Source of the DNA: Nautilus pompilius
Taxonomy: Eukaryota > Mollusca > Cephalopoda > Nautilida > Nautilidae
DNA length: 64,000 nt
Assembly (NCBI GenBank): GCA_018389105.1
Contig: JACATO010000307.1
Location: forward strand, 1,451,001 to 1,515,000
Reading direction: 5' to 3'
Position 1 is the stretch's first letter; each line of letters starts with the position of its first letter. A program made the position numbers and the translations under genes. Below, piece by piece: positions 61,138 to 64,000 of this stretch. The notes beneath the pieces are model-generated. The model had not been told where the DNA came from and did no database searches. It saw nothing but the letters and a program-made list of their open reading frames with translations.

Positions 61138-61176
<39 letters not shown>
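61138..61176. repeat. (TA)n microsatellite
   Basis: A near-perfect TA dinucleotide run with one G interruption, passing into GAGAGAG. Confidence 0.95.
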
Positions 61177-61177
<1 letters not shown>

Positions 61178-61842
61178 GAGAGAGTTTACTGCTGTCATTT
61201 CTTTCAGTTACATATTTTTCTATTAAATTGTACGTAATTTTATTTTTTGTTATTTTTAAATGTAGGTGCATATACTGTATGTTTTTAGACACAATTTATT
61301 GGGCTTTCTGCTTATTTATGTTTTGAACTAATAAAGATTTCATTTTTTTATTAGTGCAGAAATTTGTGAATACATTGCTTAATATCATACTTAGCAGAAC
61401 ATTATTTTTTTTCTAGGATTCTCTATATAACATAGAATTTTCCAGGTCAAGTTTGTTTGCTTTGGTTTCCTTCATTCATTTATGTGCATGCATGGTTTAT
61501 ACAGCACTCACTATTCTTCCTAAATATGGAAAAATCTTATCAAAACTTTTTGTTTTTTCTTTCAACACTGAACATAGATTTTACAGTTTTGAAAAAGTTA
61601 TTTTATTATGAAAAATTGCTCTACATATTTTATTCATATGTTATTGTAGCTAATTTGTAAGTATTCTCTGTCAACTGAGAAAGTACTTTTATAAATTTTT
61701 GTAAACATGCTTAGGAATAACAACTGAGTTCTATTTGTGAAAGTTTTGTGCTGCCTCATGACTATGAAATTGTTTTGTTTTAAATTTTAGAAATTCGATA
61801 TTTTTACAGTTATTTGGAAAGCCAAATTTCCAAGACAGGGAG

Positions 61843-61846
<4 letters not shown>

Positions 61847-61881
<35 letters not shown>
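61847..61881. repeat. (TG)n microsatellite
   Basis: About 17 uninterrupted TG units. Confidence 0.95.
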
Positions 61882-61887
<6 letters not shown>

Positions 61888-64000
61888 TGGGGGGGGAGAT
61901 TTAAGAAGAAACCTACATAACTATGACATCATATTGTTTGTATGCTGGTAGATCCATCAACAGAAAGCACTTCAGGTATTACTGAAGTGTGATAGCAGCT
62001 ACATGCTTAAACTGGACACATTAAAGACAATTCATACTTTCAAATAGTTTATGATTGCATAGGTAACAATTAGAAAGGTGGAAAATGCAACAAGCTCAAT
62101 CCACGTTATACATTATTCTGACTACAGAAATTATCATTTAATTGAATATGTATGTGTATGTGTGTTTTAATTAGTAAATCTTACAATATGTGGGGAAAAA
62201 TACAAAAGCCTGTATGCATATATTATATACCTATAAACTTTAATAAAGCTAAAAGAAATATCAAAAATTTATCAAAATGTAAATTCCTAACTAAATATCC
62301 AAATTGTTTAAGGAAAAACTAATTTCTATAATGTCTTTTTTTGAAACTTTAATCCCTTCAAAATTTTCATTAAATTCTATGTGTCTTGGCAAATCACATT
62401 ACATTTGTTATTTTTCTGTGACCTGCATACTTTTAGCCCTATAGTAACGTTGTGTTGAAATGTGCTCATTCAGTTTATGTAAGACTGCCCAATTACTAGA
62501 GTTTTTATGGCATTGAAAGCATGGTATATTTATGTGTATACAATAGTTATGACAAGTTAAACAGAAACAAAAGTTTTACAAAATTAATAGGATCATTGTT
62601 ATTACTTTCTTTGAAAACAACTTATTTTTTTTTATTGGGATAGTAAAGAAATGCATCTCAAATTTGAAAGCTATAACTAAATGAATTATATAATGGCTTC
62701 TAAATGTTTTCCTTAATGCAATAAAGCACAGGAATATATTGAAAAAGAACTTTCTTTTTATTGCTTCATTTATAATTTTATAAGGTTTACAACTTTTAGT
62801 GAAATTTATTTCATATACAAAAATTTATTAGTTAATTCCACTTTTTAATAGTCTGTTAGGATGTAGATGAAATTATTTTGGTTCAAAATGCTTGATCCAA
62901 ATTATCATTTGTACATTGATTTTAACTAGTCAATATTTTGTTTTAACTTAAAGCTGATAGATAAACTTTTTTAATCTCCCAACCCAAATTTGTTATTCAC
63001 AGCCTAACTCTAACAGAGATGAAGTAGCTTTGATGATCTTGAGTGGATCTGCAAATCAGATCATGTTTGTTTATATAATGTTGCAGTAATCTGTAGCATT
63101 TTTCTAGCTAAATGTGATATTTTCAATTATTCAAATGAAAACATTATTGTACTGCTTTAGAGTTTGTATTTAGTTGAGCGACAATAATAATACAAATAAT
63201 CATTTAAATATGCAGCAGAGTTGTAGTTAAATGCATCGGGAATGCTGTTTAAAACCAGTTATGCAGTGGAATTGTTCTAGTGATAGAAAAAAATTCATAG
63301 ATCTTTGATGATTTCATTGCAATTAAAGCTACATCACTTGAACCTTGTACTTCCATGATGCATCAAAGCCAGTCCTTGAATATGGATAAATTGTCAGGAG
63401 ACCATTATTTTGTGCATCTTTTATTTCTTATTTCTTGCCAAACTAACAAACATACAATCTATATGCAAATTATGATAAAAATTGAGATTAAAATCATACT
63501 ACTATGGATGTTCAAATAAAATCAGGCCAGATACTATTATTATGACAGTGAAGAGAAAAAATTTGCTGAAGTTTTTTTTTCTCTCTCTAAATAATTCCAA
63601 ACACATTGCAACATTTAAAATTTTTTAATTATTGTATTTTTAGTAAAATTCAATCATGAACATAATTTTTGGACTTGAGACGATATCTTTGCATAAGCCT
63701 TAACAATACATTATCCTAATGCATATTTGGAACACCTAAACTAAACCTCTAAGATATACAGATTTTTCACTGTAAACTGGAATTGTGCTGCATTAAATTT
63801 TCCTGAAAAACATTACAAATTAAAATAACCTTTGGTCCAATCTGCTGTACTTGTGGCCACTTTAGTAGATTGGTTTGATGATGAATGATAACTTTATTTA
63901 TCCCGTTGGTTGGTTTGCTTCCTCATTATCTTAACAATAGCATCCACACATGTTGTTTGGAAATATATTGCACAAATAATAAAATAAAACAAATTGCAAA

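Larger units (their letters stand above)
59941..64000. other. AT-rich DNA with microsatellites to the window end
   Basis: Contains (TA)n at about 61,138-61,176, (TG)n at 61,847-61,881 and a short poly-G at 61,890. At 63,511-63,529 TTCAAATAAAATCAGGCCA resembles the arm of the palindrome at 48,581. No coding, RNA or transposon gene could be supported. Confidence 0.55.

Noticed and set aside
1-64000. CRISPR arrays, operons or bacterial genes
   Set aside because: No spaced direct repeats, no ribosome-binding sites and no dense coding. Composition and elements are animal.
1-64000. Assigning the sequence to a cephalopod or another named lineage
   Set aside because: The repeat mix is compatible with several invertebrate groups and no lineage-specific SINE was recognised with confidence.

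Overview
This is animal nuclear DNA, roughly 70% A+T by eye. It has many poly-A/T tracts, (TA)n, (TG)n and (TTTA)n microsatellites, and a 436-bp polypyrimidine tract. I find no intact protein-coding gene, rRNA or convincing functional tRNA. The longest open frames are antisense or artefactual reads of simple repeats and dead transposons. The mix of mariner, Tc1, pogo/Tigger, piggyBac, GTF2IRD2-like hAT, tRNA-derived SINEs and a HIRAN-like fragment fits an invertebrate such as a mollusc, arthropod or cnidarian. The sequence alone does not fix the lineage.

Layout. 0.16-1.3 kb and 10.8-12.0 kb: two nearly identical copies of a dead pogo-like element. 2.9-5.0 kb: a decayed piggyBac element; an internally deleted sibling lies inverted at 41.3-42.3 kb with a TTAA target site. 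6.4-7.1 kb and 19.5-20.0 kb: two non-autonomous hAT elements, each with an 8-bp target duplication (7/8 match). 13.6-14.5, 29.1-29.6, 31.1-31.9, 38.5-39.4 and 59.3-59.9 kb: five Tc1-like transposase remnants. 15.3-16.4 kb: an unusual ~1-kb inverted-repeat element with a HIRAN-like fragment and an acidic ORF tail on opposite strands. 16.4-18.1 kb: a GTF2IRD2/ZBED5-like hAT transposase remnant. 18.4, 24.2-25.1 and 57.8-58.1 kb: tRNA-derived SINEs, including a head-to-head pair. 27.9-28.7 kb: a Tigger deletion derivative with TIRs and TA flanks. 39.8-40.3 kb: a duplicated CT-rich block. 42.4-43.0 kb: a non-LTR retrotransposon fragment. 43.0-44.2 kb: a pogo-like transposase pseudogene. 46.55-47.88 and 51.48-52.76 kb: two full-length mariner elements in the same orientation with related TIRs, conspicuously GC-richer than their surroundings. 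55.9-56.6 kb: a third, badly eroded mariner.

Host-gene signal is faint. Candidates are two micro-exons with good splice sites (27,056-27,094 and 49,195-49,225), one possible recursive-splice junction (28,909/28,910) and one 404-nt candidate exon (36,350-36,753) preceded by a TATA-like motif and a perfect hairpin. These suggest, without proving, that the window is largely intron or intergenic DNA. The elements do not form a pathway; the window records successive waves of cut-and-paste transposons. The youngest-looking are the two mariners, the paired pogo copies and the TSD-flanked hAT elements.
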